From assembly GCF_017526105.1 (NCBI RefSeq), contig NZ_CP071839.1, forward strand, positions 4,084,001 through 4,148,000: a DNA stretch of 64,000 nt. The letters are read 5' to 3'. Both the position numbers and the translations under genes were made by a program. The notes under the pieces were generated by a model. It saw only the letters and a list, made by a program, of their open reading frames with translations. It was not told the DNA's origin and searched no databases. Positions 35,380 through 44,486 of the stretch are shown piece by piece. Origin of the DNA: Streptomyces cyanogenus. Lineage in GTDB: Bacteria; Actinomycetota; Actinomycetes; Streptomycetales; Streptomycetaceae. Positions within the stretch are counted from its first letter, which is position 1. The number at the start of each line of letters is the position of its first letter.

Positions 35380-35589
35380 ATGACCGATGGCTCCGCAGTC
35401 GACGTCGCCGACGACCAGATCCTGAACCGGAAGATCGTCCTCGGCATCATCGCCCTCCGTGAGCACCTCGGCTGCTCGGTCCACGACGCCCTGAGGGCCT
35501 ACGGCGCCAGGTACGAGGTGCTGCGGGAGGAACGGCCGGACGACTTCGTGTGCGGCCGTGCCGAGTACTGGGCGGGCTTCCACTCCTGA
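35380..35589 (+). CDS. Small hypothetical protein, 69 aa
   Basis: A short soluble protein starting MTDGSAVDVADDQILNRKI, largely helical, with LREHLGCSVHDALRAYGARYEVL and an aromatic C-terminus (CGRAEYWAGFHS). I do not recognise the family. No good ribosome site precedes the ATG at 35380, and the assignment rests on codon bias and a start in a plausible promoter context. It converges on the MFS gene with a 22-base gap. It could be a small regulatory or accessory protein. Confidence 0.6.
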   Translation: MTDGSAVDVADDQILNRKIVLGIIALREHLGCSVHDALRAYGARYEVLREERPDDFVCGRAEYWAGFHS

Positions 35590-35611
35590 CGACCGCGCGG
35601 ACGCCGGCCGC

Positions 35612-36874
35612 CTACGCCGTCCGGACCGCCGTGCTGCCCTGCTCCGGCTCCGTCTCCGCCCTGCCCGGCGCCGCCTGCTCCGGGGGCAGGCGGCGCATGA
35701 GGACGCCGTAGCCGAGCGCAGCCGCCGTCCCGACGCCCGCGCACATGCCCCACAGCCAGCCCGCGCCGAGGCGGTCGATGACCGCGCCCGACATCAGCGG
35801 GGCGACCAGGGCGGCGACGGACCAGGAGAGGGTGTACATGCCCTGGTAGCGGCCGCGGCCGTGGAGCGGGGAGAGGCGGACGACCAGGCCGGTCTGGGTC
35901 GGGGCGCTGACGATCTCGGCGAGCGTCCACACGCACACGGTGAGCATGAAGACGCCGACCGAGCCGGCGAAGGCGGTGAGCCCGAAGCCGTATCCCGCGA
36001 GGAGCGAGGAGGCGACCAGCAGGGTGCGCGGGTCGCGGTGCTCGACGAACCGGGTGACGGGGATCTGCAGGGCGACGATCAGGACGCCGTTGACGGCGAT
36101 GGCCAGGCCGTAGTCGGCGGGCGAGAACCCGGCCCGCCCCATGGCGACCGGGAGCCCGACCGAGCCCTGCTGGAAGACCAGGGCGACGAGGAAGGACAGC
36201 CCGACGACGGCCATGTACCGCCCGTCCCGCAGCACCGTGCCGAGGCCGACCTGTGCCTGCGACTGCCTGGCCGCGGGCGCGGGCCGCGACTCGGGCAGCT
36301 TGGCGAAGACGACGACCGCGCAGGCCAGGGTCATCCCGGCCTCGATCAGGAAGCCGGCGCGGTAGCTGACCTCGGCGATGAACCCGGCGGCCATCGAGGA
36401 GACCGCGAAGCCGAGGTTGATCGCCCAGTAGTTGAGGGAGAAGGCCCGTACCCGGTCCTCGGGGCGGACGATGTCGGCCATCATCGCCTGCACGGCCGGC
36501 CGGGAGGCGTTGGAGGCCATGCCGACGAGGAAGGCGACGCCGGCGATGGCGACCGGGTCGGTCGTGAAGCCGAGCAGCGCGACGGAGGCGGCCGTGGCGG
36601 TCTGCGCGATGAGGAGCGTGGGCCGCCTGCCGAGCCGGTCGGCCATCACCCCTCCGCCCAGCGAGGAGACGACCCCGCCGAGCCCGTGCAGGGAGGCGAC
36701 GAGGCCGGCGTACGAGGCCGAGTACCCGCGGTCGAGGGTCAGGTAGAGGGCCATGAACGTGGCCACGAACGCGCCCAGCCGGTTGACGAGGGTGCTGGTC
36801 CACAGCCACCAGAACGCGCGGGGCAATCCGGAGACGGATTCGTGGACGGCACGTCTCACACGGGCTGGTGACAT
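35612..36874 (-). CDS. MFS transporter (DHA-type exporter family)
   Basis: A 420-residue protein with 12 predicted hydrophobic segments. It starts MSPARVRRAVHESVSGLPRAFWWLW. The motif-A-like loop GGGVMADRLGRRPTLL between helices 2 and 3 is the major-facilitator hallmark, and a second copy is GRGRYQGMYTLSW. Family members export drugs or import small solutes; substrate is unknown. Its C-terminal tail is charged and Gln/Glu-rich. No regulator gene is adjacent. It is followed downstream by the convergent small protein. Confidence 0.9.
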   Translation of the reverse strand: MSPARVRRAVHESVSGLPRAFWWLWTSTLVNRLGAFVATFMALYLTLDRGYSASYAGLVASLHGLGGVVSSLGGGVMADRLGRRPTLLIAQTATAASVALLGFTTDPVAIAGVAFLVGMASNASRPAVQAMMADIVRPEDRVRAFSLNYWAINLGFAVSSMAAGFIAEVSYRAGFLIEAGMTLACAVVVFAKLPESRPAPAARQSQAQVGLGTVLRDGRYMAVVGLSFLVALVFQQGSVGLPVAMGRAGFSPADYGLAIAVNGVLIVALQIPVTRFVEHRDPRTLLVASSLLAGYGFGLTAFAGSVGVFMLTVCVWTLAEIVSAPTQTGLVVRLSPLHGRGRYQGMYTLSWSVAALVAPLMSGAVIDRLGAGWLWGMCAGVGTAAALGYGVLMRRLPPEQAAPGRAETEPEQGSTAVRTA

Positions 36875-36951
36875 CGAGGATCCCCCACGTCTGTAAGCGG
36901 CTCAGGCCAAGAGCACAAGTTACAAACGGGGGTCTCGGCGGCGCCACCCAA

Positions 36952-39018
36952 TTAGCGGACGGCGTCCATCGGGCCGCGTGCGTCCATCGGGCCACGGGCG
37001 GACGCGCGGCGCGACGGGCGGCGCCGCGCGGGCGCCCCCCGTCCCGCGGCCGGGTACGACGGGGTCCGGGCCGCCCGCTCGAAGCGGCTCGGGAACGGAT
37101 ACTTCCGTTCGAGGAAGGCACGGATGGCCGCCTGCGCCGCCGCCCGGTCCGCCGGGGCGGTGTCCACGTCGTTGAGGCAGAAGAAGTCCACGTCCTCACC
37201 GGCCGCGAGGCGCGCCAGACGGCGCCGCATGTCGGGCGTGCCCAGCTGGACGTACCGGAAGCTGTAGTCGGCCGGCACCCCCCGGCCCGTCGCGATCGCC
37301 CAGTGGTGGTGCAGCGTGGACGCCGGGGCCACGTCGGTGGTGGACCGGAAACGCGAGTACGACGTCCGCTCCAGCTCCTCGATGCCGAGGCCCTCCATCT
37401 CCCGCATGACCGACATCAGCTGCGGGTGCGGGGTGTGCAGCGACTTGTGCGTGACGTACCTGCCGTGGAAGCGCCGGATCACCTCGCGGGCGTTCTTCCC
37501 GGCCGAGTTCGGCGCCGGCTCCAGCGGGTGCGGGGCGCCGACCCCGAGCTTGAGCGGGGACAGCGGGATGCGGGCGATGCCGTTGCCGTGGAAGAAGTGC
37601 TCGGCCCGCACCGGGCGGTTGATGAAGACGTCGTCGTTGAAGTAGAGGTAGTGCTCGGACAGGCCCGGGATGTGGTGCAGCCGGCTCTCGATCGCGTGCG
37701 AGTTGAAGACGGGCAGCGCGTCCGCCGGGAGGATGTCCCGGTGGTCGACCACGGTCAGGCCCGCCGCGTCCGGGTCCAGCCAGGACGGTGTCTGCGAGTC
37801 GGTCACGAGATAGACGTTCCGGATGAAACCGGCGTACATCTCCAGCGACCGCAGCGCGTACTTCAGCTCGTCGTGGCTGGTGTAGCGGGAGGCGCCGGTC
37901 TCGCGCGGGGCGATGACGTTGTCCGAGAGCGCCTGGTGGGCCCGGCGCTTCACGGCCATCACCGGGTCGTCACCGTCGACCCAGGTGTACACGGCGTCGA
38001 CGGGGAAGCAGACCTGGTCGATCCCCGGCTCGGCGAAGGCCGCGAACGTCGGCACGACCCGCCGTGCCCCACCAGCCCCGGCCGGCGCCGGTCCCTGCCC
38101 CCCGACCGGCGCGGATCCCTGTCCTCCGGCCGGCGCGGATCCCTGTCCTCCGGCCACGGCCGGCAGCCGCCCCGCCCCCGTCGCCGTACGCTGCTCCGGC
38201 ATCGCGACCGGAGACGGGCCCGGCATCGCGACCGAGGACGGGCCCGGCGCCGTACCCGGGTGCTGCCCCACGATGGCGGCCGGCTGCCCCGCGACCGCGG
38301 CCGGCTGCCAGGCCTCCGCCGGCAGTACCTCGGACACGGCGTTGCGGCGCGGAGCGACCAGCGCCGGGCCGAAGTCGTCCTGCAACCGGGTCCCCGGCAC
38401 CGTCAGGTGCGCCGGGTCCGCGCCCAGCTCCCGCCCGTACCGCCAGAACTCGATGTCGCAGCCCGCCTCCAGCCCGCCGAGCACCTGCCCGCCGGGCCCC
38501 AGCCGCACCACCCCGGCCCGCAGCACCGGGGCCGCGCGCAGCGCCCGCGGCAGCCGGCCGTCGGCCCACAGCACCGCGCTCGTCACCGCACCGTCCGGCC
38601 CCACCGCACCGACGTACGCGGCGCTGCGCGCGAAGTGCTCCCCGGCCCGGGCGAGGACCGCGGCACGGTACGACTCCGCCACCCCGACCACCGGCCGCGG
38701 CACCCCGGGCCCCTGCTCGGCCGGGACGAGGAAGTACGGCACGCCCGCCGACTCCAGCAGGGCGCACACCTGCTCCAGGTCCGCGGCGGCGGCCTCCGCC
38801 GCGGTGTACCCGGCGACCGTACGCCCGTACAGCCGCGCCGGTCCGCAGGCGACCCGGCGCAGCCCCGGGACGGCGGCGCGCAGCCGGCGGCGGGCCGGGG
38901 CGGCGCGCAGCGCCCAGAGGCGGGCCGCCAGCCACAGCCGCAGGCGCACCAGGAGGTCCCGGACGGCCCGCAGTCCCGGCGCCGGCGCCGCGAGACGGTG
39001 ACGGATGTCGATGGCCAT
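36952..39018 (-). CDS. Stealth-family glycan phosphotransferase (first of a tandem pair)
   Basis: A 688-residue cytosolic enzyme of the Stealth family, which transfers hexose-1-phosphate residues to build phosphoglycans such as capsules or wall polymers. Conserved region 1, DAVYTWVDGDDP, is at about residue 341. Region 2 includes SRYTSHDELKYALRSLEMYA and VVDHRDILPADALPVFNSHA. Region 3 is SEHYLYFNDDVF, and region 4 is NDVDTAPADRAAA. A unique linker at about 245-335 is low complexity with three GGQGSAP-type repeats and a doubled PSxVAMP motif. The start at 39018 lies 12 bases from the stop of the upstream paralogue, so they form an operon. Confidence 0.9.
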   Translation of the reverse strand: MAIDIRHRLAAPAPGLRAVRDLLVRLRLWLAARLWALRAAPARRRLRAAVPGLRRVACGPARLYGRTVAGYTAAEAAAADLEQVCALLESAGVPYFLVPAEQGPGVPRPVVGVAESYRAAVLARAGEHFARSAAYVGAVGPDGAVTSAVLWADGRLPRALRAAPVLRAGVVRLGPGGQVLGGLEAGCDIEFWRYGRELGADPAHLTVPGTRLQDDFGPALVAPRRNAVSEVLPAEAWQPAAVAGQPAAIVGQHPGTAPGPSSVAMPGPSPVAMPEQRTATGAGRLPAVAGGQGSAPAGGQGSAPVGGQGPAPAGAGGARRVVPTFAAFAEPGIDQVCFPVDAVYTWVDGDDPVMAVKRRAHQALSDNVIAPRETGASRYTSHDELKYALRSLEMYAGFIRNVYLVTDSQTPSWLDPDAAGLTVVDHRDILPADALPVFNSHAIESRLHHIPGLSEHYLYFNDDVFINRPVRAEHFFHGNGIARIPLSPLKLGVGAPHPLEPAPNSAGKNAREVIRRFHGRYVTHKSLHTPHPQLMSVMREMEGLGIEELERTSYSRFRSTTDVAPASTLHHHWAIATGRGVPADYSFRYVQLGTPDMRRRLARLAAGEDVDFFCLNDVDTAPADRAAAQAAIRAFLERKYPFPSRFERAARTPSYPAAGRGAPARRRPSRRASARGPMDARGPMDAVR

Positions 39019-39030
39019 GGCCGCGGCCCG

Positions 39031-40725
39031 TCAGCTCTGCTTCTCGAAGGGGCTCGGGAAGGGGAAGTAGTTCTCCAGGAACTCGTGCATCCGCACGCTG
39101 ACCTGCTCGCGCTCCTCCGGCGGCACGTCGACGTCGTTCAGGCAGAAGAAGTCGAAGCGGCGGTTGCGGCGCAGGTCGGTCAGGCGGCGCTCGGCGTCCG
39201 GCCGGCTGATGTTCACGTACCGGAAGCTGAACTTGCCGGGCACGCCCTGGCCGGTCATCAGCGCGTACTGGTAGAGCAGCGGCGCGGTCATGGCGATGTC
39301 CTGCGGCGAGCGGAACCGGGACGCGGTGGTGCGCCGGATGTCCTCCGGGAACAGCTCCTCCAGCGCCAGCAGGGTGCCGCGCTGCTGCGGCAGCGGGGTG
39401 TGCATGAAGTTGTTCGTGGTCATCCGCCCGAACTTCTCCAGCAGCAGCCGCCGTACGTTCTTGCTGGCGGAGTTGGTGGCGGTCTCCTCGGCGTGCGGCT
39501 TGCCGACGCCGATCTTCAGCGGCGACACCGGGATCTTCATCAGACCGCTGCCGAAGAAGAAGTGCTCCGGGGTGACCCGGCGGCCGACGAAGACGTCGTC
39601 GTTGAAGTACAGGTAGTGCTCGGACAGGCCCGGGATGTGGTGCAGCCGGGTCTCGATCGCGTGCGAGTTGAAGACGGGCAGCGCGTCCGCCGGGAAGATG
39701 TCCCGGTGGTCGACGACCGTGATCCCCGGGGCGGTGTCGTCGAGCCAGTGCGGCTTCTGGCCGTCGGTCACGATGTAGATGTGCCGGACGAAGTCGGCGT
39801 ACATCGCGAGCGAGCGCAGCGAGTACTTCAGCTCGTCGTGGCTGGTGTAGCGGGAGGCGTTGGTCTCCTTGTCCAGGATCTCGGCCATGCCGTGCTCCTG
39901 GTACCGGGCCCGCTTGGCCCGCATGGCCGGCTCCTCGCCGTCCACCCAGGTGTAGACGACGTCGACCGGGAAGGTCACGTGGTTCACGGTGGGCAGCGTC
40001 AGGGGGGCGAAGCTGGGCAGCTCGCGCTCGCCGACCCGCACGGTGACCGGCTTCTGCTCGCTCACCGGCAGCACGTCCGTGACCCCGTTGTTACGGGGCG
40101 TGACGAGCGACTCGGCGAAGATGTCCTCGGACGCCTGCGGCTGCACCTTGGCCAGCCGCCGGGGCCCGTCGGCGGAGGCGAGCAGCGCCCCGCCGTCCTC
40201 CCAGAACTCCACGTCACAGGCCAGCTCCGGCCCGGCGAGCAGCTGGCCGGCGGGGCCGAGGTGGTTCTCGCCGACGCGCAGCACGGGGGCGGTGCGCAGG
40301 GCGGCGGGCAGGACGCCGTCCAGGAACAGGGCGGGGTGCTTGAGCTGGCCGCCGGGCAGCGGCCGGCCGATGAACACGGCCGTGCCCGCGTGCCGCGCCT
40401 CCAGCGCGGTGAGCAGCCGCTCCCGGTCCACGGCGTTCACGCCGACCGTGTAACGGCTCCGGGACGACACCAGGAAGTAGGAGATCCCCTCCTGCTCCAG
40501 CGCGCCGACCACCAGGTCCAGGTTCGAGGCGGCCGCCTCGGCGGCGGTGAACCGGTCCACGACCCGGCCGTAGAACTGCTGGCCGCGCACCGCGACCGGG
40601 CGCAGCACCGGGTCCGTCACCGCGGCCTTGCGGCGCCGTCGCATGGTACGGAGCTGCCACACCCGCTCGGCGGCCTTCCGCTCGACTCGCGGTCGCATCC
40701 GCCGCGCAAAGGAACGCACGGTCAC
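39031..40725 (-). CDS. Stealth-family glycan phosphotransferase (second of a tandem pair)
   Basis: A 564-residue paralogue of the next gene. Region 1, DVVYTWVDGEEP, is at about residue 254. Region 2 is SRYTSHDELKYSLRSLAMYA and VVDHRDIFPADALPVFNSHA. Region 3 is SEHYLYFNDDVF and region 4 is CLNDVDVPPEE. It lacks the low-complexity linker of its partner. The GTG at 40725 (MTVRSFARRMRPRVERK) is picked because GAGGAG lies eight bases upstream; the frame extends much further without a good start. The two probably make or modify a phosphoglycan of the cell surface, but the acceptor is not known. Confidence 0.9.
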   Translation of the reverse strand: MTVRSFARRMRPRVERKAAERVWQLRTMRRRRKAAVTDPVLRPVAVRGQQFYGRVVDRFTAAEAAASNLDLVVGALEQEGISYFLVSSRSRYTVGVNAVDRERLLTALEARHAGTAVFIGRPLPGGQLKHPALFLDGVLPAALRTAPVLRVGENHLGPAGQLLAGPELACDVEFWEDGGALLASADGPRRLAKVQPQASEDIFAESLVTPRNNGVTDVLPVSEQKPVTVRVGERELPSFAPLTLPTVNHVTFPVDVVYTWVDGEEPAMRAKRARYQEHGMAEILDKETNASRYTSHDELKYSLRSLAMYADFVRHIYIVTDGQKPHWLDDTAPGITVVDHRDIFPADALPVFNSHAIETRLHHIPGLSEHYLYFNDDVFVGRRVTPEHFFFGSGLMKIPVSPLKIGVGKPHAEETATNSASKNVRRLLLEKFGRMTTNNFMHTPLPQQRGTLLALEELFPEDIRRTTASRFRSPQDIAMTAPLLYQYALMTGQGVPGKFSFRYVNISRPDAERRLTDLRRNRRFDFFCLNDVDVPPEEREQVSVRMHEFLENYFPFPSPFEKQS

Positions 40726-40915
40726 GTTCTGTGCTCCTCTTCCTGACCCCTCAACCTTCCTGGCGATAAACAGACACACGATCGTGGCGAATGGTTGTAC
40801 GAGAATTAACCCAAACGTAGCGAGCGCGGGGTGCCCCTGAAGCCGGCCCGTGGGCGGCCGTGCTGTGACGCCCGCGCGCGTCCCGCCCCGGAATCCCTTA
40901 GGTAGGCTCAAGGCC

Positions 40916-41677
40916 ATGGCCGACGCACCGTACAAGCTGATCCTCCTCCGCCACGGCGAGAGCGAGTGGAACGCGAAGAACCTGTTCACCGGCTGGGTGG
41001 ACGTCAACCTCAACGAGAAGGGCGAGAAGGAGGCAGTCCGCGGTGGCGAGCTCCTGAAGGACGCCGATCTCCTGCCCGACGTGGTCCACACGTCCCTCCA
41101 AAAGCGCGCGATCCGCACGGCCCAGCTGGCCCTGGAGGCCGCGGACCGCCACTGGATCCCCGTCCACCGCTCGTGGCGCCTGAACGAGCGGCACTACGGC
41201 GCCCTCCAGGGCAAGGACAAGGCGGCGACGCTGGCCGAGTTCGGCGAGGAGCAGTTCATGCTCTGGCGCCGCTCGTACGACACCCCGCCCCCGCCGCTGT
41301 CGGACGACTCCGAGTTCTCCCAGGCGAACGACGCCCGCTACGCCTCCATCCCGCCGGAGCTGCGCCCGCGCACGGAGTGCCTGAAGGACGTCGTCATCCG
41401 CATGCTCCCGTACTGGTACGACGCGATCGTCCCGGACCTGCTGACCGGCCGCACGGTCCTGATCGCCGCCCACGGCAACAGCCTGCGCGCCTTGGTCAAG
41501 CACCTGGACGGCATCTCCGACGCCGACATCGCGGGCCTGAACATCCCGACCGGCATCCCCCTCTACTACGAGCTGGACGCCGACTTCAAGCCGCTCACCC
41601 CCGGCGGCAAGTACCTCGACCCGGAGGCGGCGGCGGCCGCGATCGAGGCGGTCAAGAACCAGGGCAAGAAGAAGTAA
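40916..41677 (+). CDS. gpmA: 2,3-bisphosphoglycerate-dependent phosphoglycerate mutase
   Basis: A 253-residue glycolytic enzyme interconverting 3- and 2-phosphoglycerate. The phospho-His motif LLRHGESEWN is near the N-terminus, followed by RRSYDTPPPPL, ERHYGALQG and the second catalytic His in IAAHGNSLRALVKHL. A -10-like TAGGCT lies eight bases before the ATG with no good ribosome site, so the mRNA may be leaderless. The last codons (AVKNQGKKK) and the following terminator form the left copy of a direct repeat that borders the downstream island; the gene itself is intact. Confidence 0.95.
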   Translation: MADAPYKLILLRHGESEWNAKNLFTGWVDVNLNEKGEKEAVRGGELLKDADLLPDVVHTSLQKRAIRTAQLALEAADRHWIPVHRSWRLNERHYGALQGKDKAATLAEFGEEQFMLWRRSYDTPPPPLSDDSEFSQANDARYASIPPELRPRTECLKDVVIRMLPYWYDAIVPDLLTGRTVLIAAHGNSLRALVKHLDGISDADIAGLNIPTGIPLYYELDADFKPLTPGGKYLDPEAAAAAIEAVKNQGKKK

Positions 41678-41748
41678 GCCTGTTTGATCAAGCCCCTTGC
41701 CTGCGGTTTCTCCGTGGGCAGGGGGCTTTTCGCTGCCTGTGGGCCGTC
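41659..41748. repeat. Left attachment-like repeat (site A) at the gpmA 3' end, including its terminator
   Basis: Ninety bases from the gpmA codons for QGKKK through the terminator and beyond are repeated at 51081-51170 with four mismatches. The segment contains the hairpin AAGCCCCTTGCC / GGCAGGGGGCTT (41690-41701 with 41717-41728, one wobble) followed by TTTT, which is the gpmA terminator. The layout is that of an att site where an element entered the end of a housekeeping gene and restored it. Confidence 0.85.
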
Positions 41749-41812
41749 TCCGGGTCTGGATCAGCAACCGCTCGACCGGGCCGCCACGCGTGACGGTTCC
41801 GGCTCACCTTGG

Positions 41813-42364
41813 CTACCGTCCCGGGACGATCTCTTCCACTGCACCGAGAACCAGGTGCCACGGATACTCGCTCGGCTTGCCCTGCCCTGGCTGGTTCGGG
41901 ACAAAACCACCATCGCCGTACAGAACGCGCACGCCCATCTCGCGCAGTTCCGCGACGCTCCGCTCGAACTGCCGATGCCGCACGTAGGCGGCGTTCACGC
42001 ACGGCATCGCCACCATGGGGATGCCCTTGCCGATGCCTTCGGCGACGACACCGACCACGAAGTCACGCGTGATGCCGAGGGCCCACGCGTTGACGGTGTT
42101 GAAGGTCGCGGGAGCCACCGCGATCACGTCCGCCGTCGGCCACACGTCCGGCTCCCCCGGCAGCTTGTACGCGCTGCGCACGGGGTGCCCGGTGAGCCGC
42201 TCCAACTTGGTCTTCTGCGGTTCCAGCCAGCGTGCCGCGGTCGGAGTCAGCCCGAGACACACCTCGAACCCCCGGCCCTGGGCCTCCGCGACGACCTCCG
42301 CCATATCGAACACCGGCGGGGCAGCGGAGCCGAACAGGTAGAGGACGGGACGCGTTGTCGTCAT
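41813..42364 (-). CDS. Flavoprotein (PPC decarboxylase/EpiD-like)
   Basis: A 183-residue HFCD-family flavoprotein resembling phosphopantothenoylcysteine decarboxylase and lantibiotic oxidative decarboxylases. Features are PVLYLFGSAAPPVFD, LTPTAARWL, DVWPTADVIAVAPATFNTVNAWALGI and PMVAMPCVNAAYVRH. FMN binding is expected. In streptomycetes similar proteins are often next to XRE-type regulators as here; the biological role is unknown. The ATG at 42364 is divergent from the regulator gene at 42480. A frame-shifted copy of its last about 30 codons recurs at 53230-53326. Confidence 0.82.
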   Translation of the reverse strand: MTTTRPVLYLFGSAAPPVFDMAEVVAEAQGRGFEVCLGLTPTAARWLEPQKTKLERLTGHPVRSAYKLPGEPDVWPTADVIAVAPATFNTVNAWALGITRDFVVGVVAEGIGKGIPMVAMPCVNAAYVRHRQFERSVAELREMGVRVLYGDGGFVPNQPGQGKPSEYPWHLVLGAVEEIVPGR

Positions 42365-42479
42365 GCATCTATCCGATCACACGCAAGCACCGGCACCCAC
42401 GGGCGATGAGAAACGGAAACCCTGTACGCGTACGCCTCCCCCGGTACATTTCCAGCGGGTGCTCAGAACGGAGACCGGC

Positions 42480-43664
42480 ATGCCGACTCGGGACGATGAC
42501 CACACGGGCGCACGCATCAAGGAACAACGCAGGCTGGCCAGACTCACCCAACGACAGTTCGCCGAACGGCTCCCCTACTCCTACAGCTATCTGAACCAGG
42601 TCGAGTGCGGAGCCCGCCCCGCCACCGCCGCCTTCGTCGCCGCCTGCGCGAAAGCCCTCAGCATCGATGTGACGGTCCTGACCGGGCAGCCGTACGTGAC
42701 CGAACTGCAGCGCGACCGCCTCGCTGAACTGGTCCGGCCCATCCGCGAATCCCTGGACTTGTACGACCTTGGCCCCAACCCTGATCTGATCCCCCGGCCG
42801 GCGCCACAGCTCATCGCCGGCGCTGACCGCCTCTGCGCCGAGGTTCGGGCGACTCACTTGCGTGGTGCGGCCCGTGCCCTTCCCGGGCTCATCGCCGAGC
42901 TGACCCACACGGCATGGTCGACCCCCTCCACGGAACTGTGGCAGGCGCTGTCCTCCGCTTACCGCACGGCGCACGACATCAGCGTGAAGCTCGGCTACTA
43001 CGATCTGTCCACAGTCGCTCTGGACCGCATGGACTGGGCGGCACACCGTGCATCCGACCCGTGTCTGGCCGCCGTACGGCAGTACATGCGGGCCCTGGTC
43101 TACTTCCGCGAGGGCGAGTATCGGATCGGACAGCGCCTCATCGCCACCGGGCATCAGGTAATCGCACAGAACGATCCTTCACGAGAAGCGCTTGCCGTCG
43201 CCGGACAATTGCACCTCGGCGGTGCTGTCATCGCCGCCCGCGCCGAGCAACAGTCGTCCGTCGCACAGCACATAGGCGAGGCCCACCGGATCGCACAGCG
43301 CATCGGTGACGCCTCCGATGTGCACTGGCTCAGCTTCGGCCCGGCCAACGTCGCCCTGCACAAGATGTCCGCCGCCGTGGAGATGTGCCAGTACGACGAT
43401 GCCTTGAAGCAGGCTCGGCACCTCAAACTGCCTCCCCGGCTCCCTACTTCACGCCGCGCCCACTTCCTGATCGAACGGGCCCGTGCCGAGATAGAGACCG
43501 GGCACACCGACGCCGCGCTGAAGTCCCTCGTAGAAGCTCGCCACCTGGCCCCCGAACAGACCCGCTACCACCCGGCCGCCCGGGAAACGGTCACCGGTCT
43601 GGTGCGCCAGTCCCGCCGCACACCGGAGACGCTCAACCACATGGCAGCCTGGGTCGGCCTCTAG
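42480..43664 (+). CDS. XRE-family regulator with TPR-like C-terminal region
   Basis: A 394-residue DNA-binding protein. An N-terminal Cro/CI helix-turn-helix spans residues 10-64 (ARIKEQRRLARLTQRQFAERLPYSYSYLNQVECG). A long helical C-terminal part with TPR-like repeats follows (ALAVAGQLHLGGAVIAARAEQ, SRRAHFLIERARAEIETGH). This architecture is common in Streptomyces regulators paired with small partner proteins. GGAG lies seven bases before the ATG at 42480; a longer frame to 42363 exists. It probably controls its own cluster and the divergent flavoprotein. Confidence 0.85.
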   Translation: MPTRDDDHTGARIKEQRRLARLTQRQFAERLPYSYSYLNQVECGARPATAAFVAACAKALSIDVTVLTGQPYVTELQRDRLAELVRPIRESLDLYDLGPNPDLIPRPAPQLIAGADRLCAEVRATHLRGAARALPGLIAELTHTAWSTPSTELWQALSSAYRTAHDISVKLGYYDLSTVALDRMDWAAHRASDPCLAAVRQYMRALVYFREGEYRIGQRLIATGHQVIAQNDPSREALAVAGQLHLGGAVIAARAEQQSSVAQHIGEAHRIAQRIGDASDVHWLSFGPANVALHKMSAAVEMCQYDDALKQARHLKLPPRLPTSRRAHFLIERARAEIETGHTDAALKSLVEARHLAPEQTRYHPAARETVTGLVRQSRRTPETLNHMAAWVGL

Positions 43665-43827
43665 CCCCGCTCACAACGCTCACAAAACTGCGAGCGTTCC
43701 TCCTTCAGCAGCTTGTCACCCTGTACTCACGCATCGTCACCGCCACGCGATGGCGACGAGGCGAGATGCGCCCCGGCGGCCGCGCGAACGACCCCGGGGC
43801 CGGCCAACGCTGCGAAGGAGCGTCGAC

Positions 43828-44034
43828 ATGACGAACGCTACATGCCCGCCCCAGGACGACCCGCCGACCGCCAAGATGACCATCAGGGTGTACCGGGTGA
43901 ACCGCTACGGCGCCGTGACCCAGGAGTGCGGCACGGTGAGCGTCCCACCCCTCGAAGGGCCACCACCGTTCACAAGCGCCTTCCCGTCCTGCGAGTGCCC
44001 GAACTGCCGGGCCGGAAGGACGGCTGCCCGGTGA
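43828..44034 (+). CDS. Small hypothetical protein, 68 aa
   Basis: A short protein starting MTNATCPPQDDPPTAKMTIRVYRVNRYGAV, with a C-terminal CECPNC cluster that could bind a metal. GAAGGAG lies seven bases upstream of the ATG, a strong ribosome site. Its stop overlaps the start of the next gene (GTGA), so the two are translationally coupled. No family was recognised. Streptomyces XRE regulators often have such small partners downstream, so it may belong with the regulator encoded 160 bases upstream. Confidence 0.72.
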   Translation: MTNATCPPQDDPPTAKMTIRVYRVNRYGAVTQECGTVSVPPLEGPPPFTSAFPSCECPNCRAGRTAAR

Positions 44035-44486
44035 CTCGGACTGTGCAGAACGACGCCCTGGCTCTTCCTGACGACACGCAACGACCGCCAACGCTGACGA
44101 ACACGGCGCGGTACGGCTACTGGTGCGAGTGCTGGACCGAGCACCTGACCGAGCAGCGGGGGCCGGCACTGCTGGCATCGTTCGACGCCTACTCGGCACC
44201 CCAGGCGGACCGTTGGGTAGCGGTCGCGCTCCGCACGGTCTCCCCGGCGCTGGACGCGGACGCCTCGGACGAGGCGTGGGAGTGGCTGTACGAGGGCCGC
44301 ATCGAGACCCGACGAGCCCTGTTGCGCTCCGAGCCGTGCACGGTGTCCGTGACACACGCCAAGACCCGCATCACCTGGACGATCCGACCAGTGCTCTTCC
44401 TGCCACTCGCCCACCGTCAGGTGCTTGAACTTCCGACGTGCGCGTACGACTTCAAGCTCCGCCGGACAGTGTCGGATCCCAGCTGA
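44031..44486 (+). CDS. Hypothetical protein, 151 aa, C-terminus altered by IS insertion
   Basis: A GTG-started protein coupled to the preceding gene. It is rich in Trp and Arg (YGYWCECWTEHLTEQRG, DEAWEWLYEGRIETRRALL, WTIRPVLFLPL) and I do not recognise it. The IS481-type element entered within codons for the C-terminal KLRRT. The reading frame now ends RRTVSDPS inside the left IS end, whereas joining the target-site copies restores RRTN and an immediate stop. The change removes only about one native residue, so the protein may still work. Confidence 0.7.
   Translation: MTRTVQNDALALPDDTQRPPTLTNTARYGYWCECWTEHLTEQRGPALLASFDAYSAPQADRWVAVALRTVSPALDADASDEAWEWLYEGRIETRRALLRSEPCTVSVTHAKTRITWTIRPVLFLPLAHRQVLELPTCAYDFKLRRTVSDPS
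44454..44468. repeat. Left copy of IS target-site duplication
   Basis: AAGCTCCGCCGGACA immediately before the IS element matches AAGCCCCGCCGGACA at 46464-46478 immediately after it (14 of 15 bases). Fifteen bases is within the range reported for IS481-family insertions. Confidence 0.8.

Noticed and set aside
36868..40746. A 1292-codon plus-strand frame
   Set aside because: It is antisense to the two Stealth genes, whose conserved regions are unmistakable on the minus strand.
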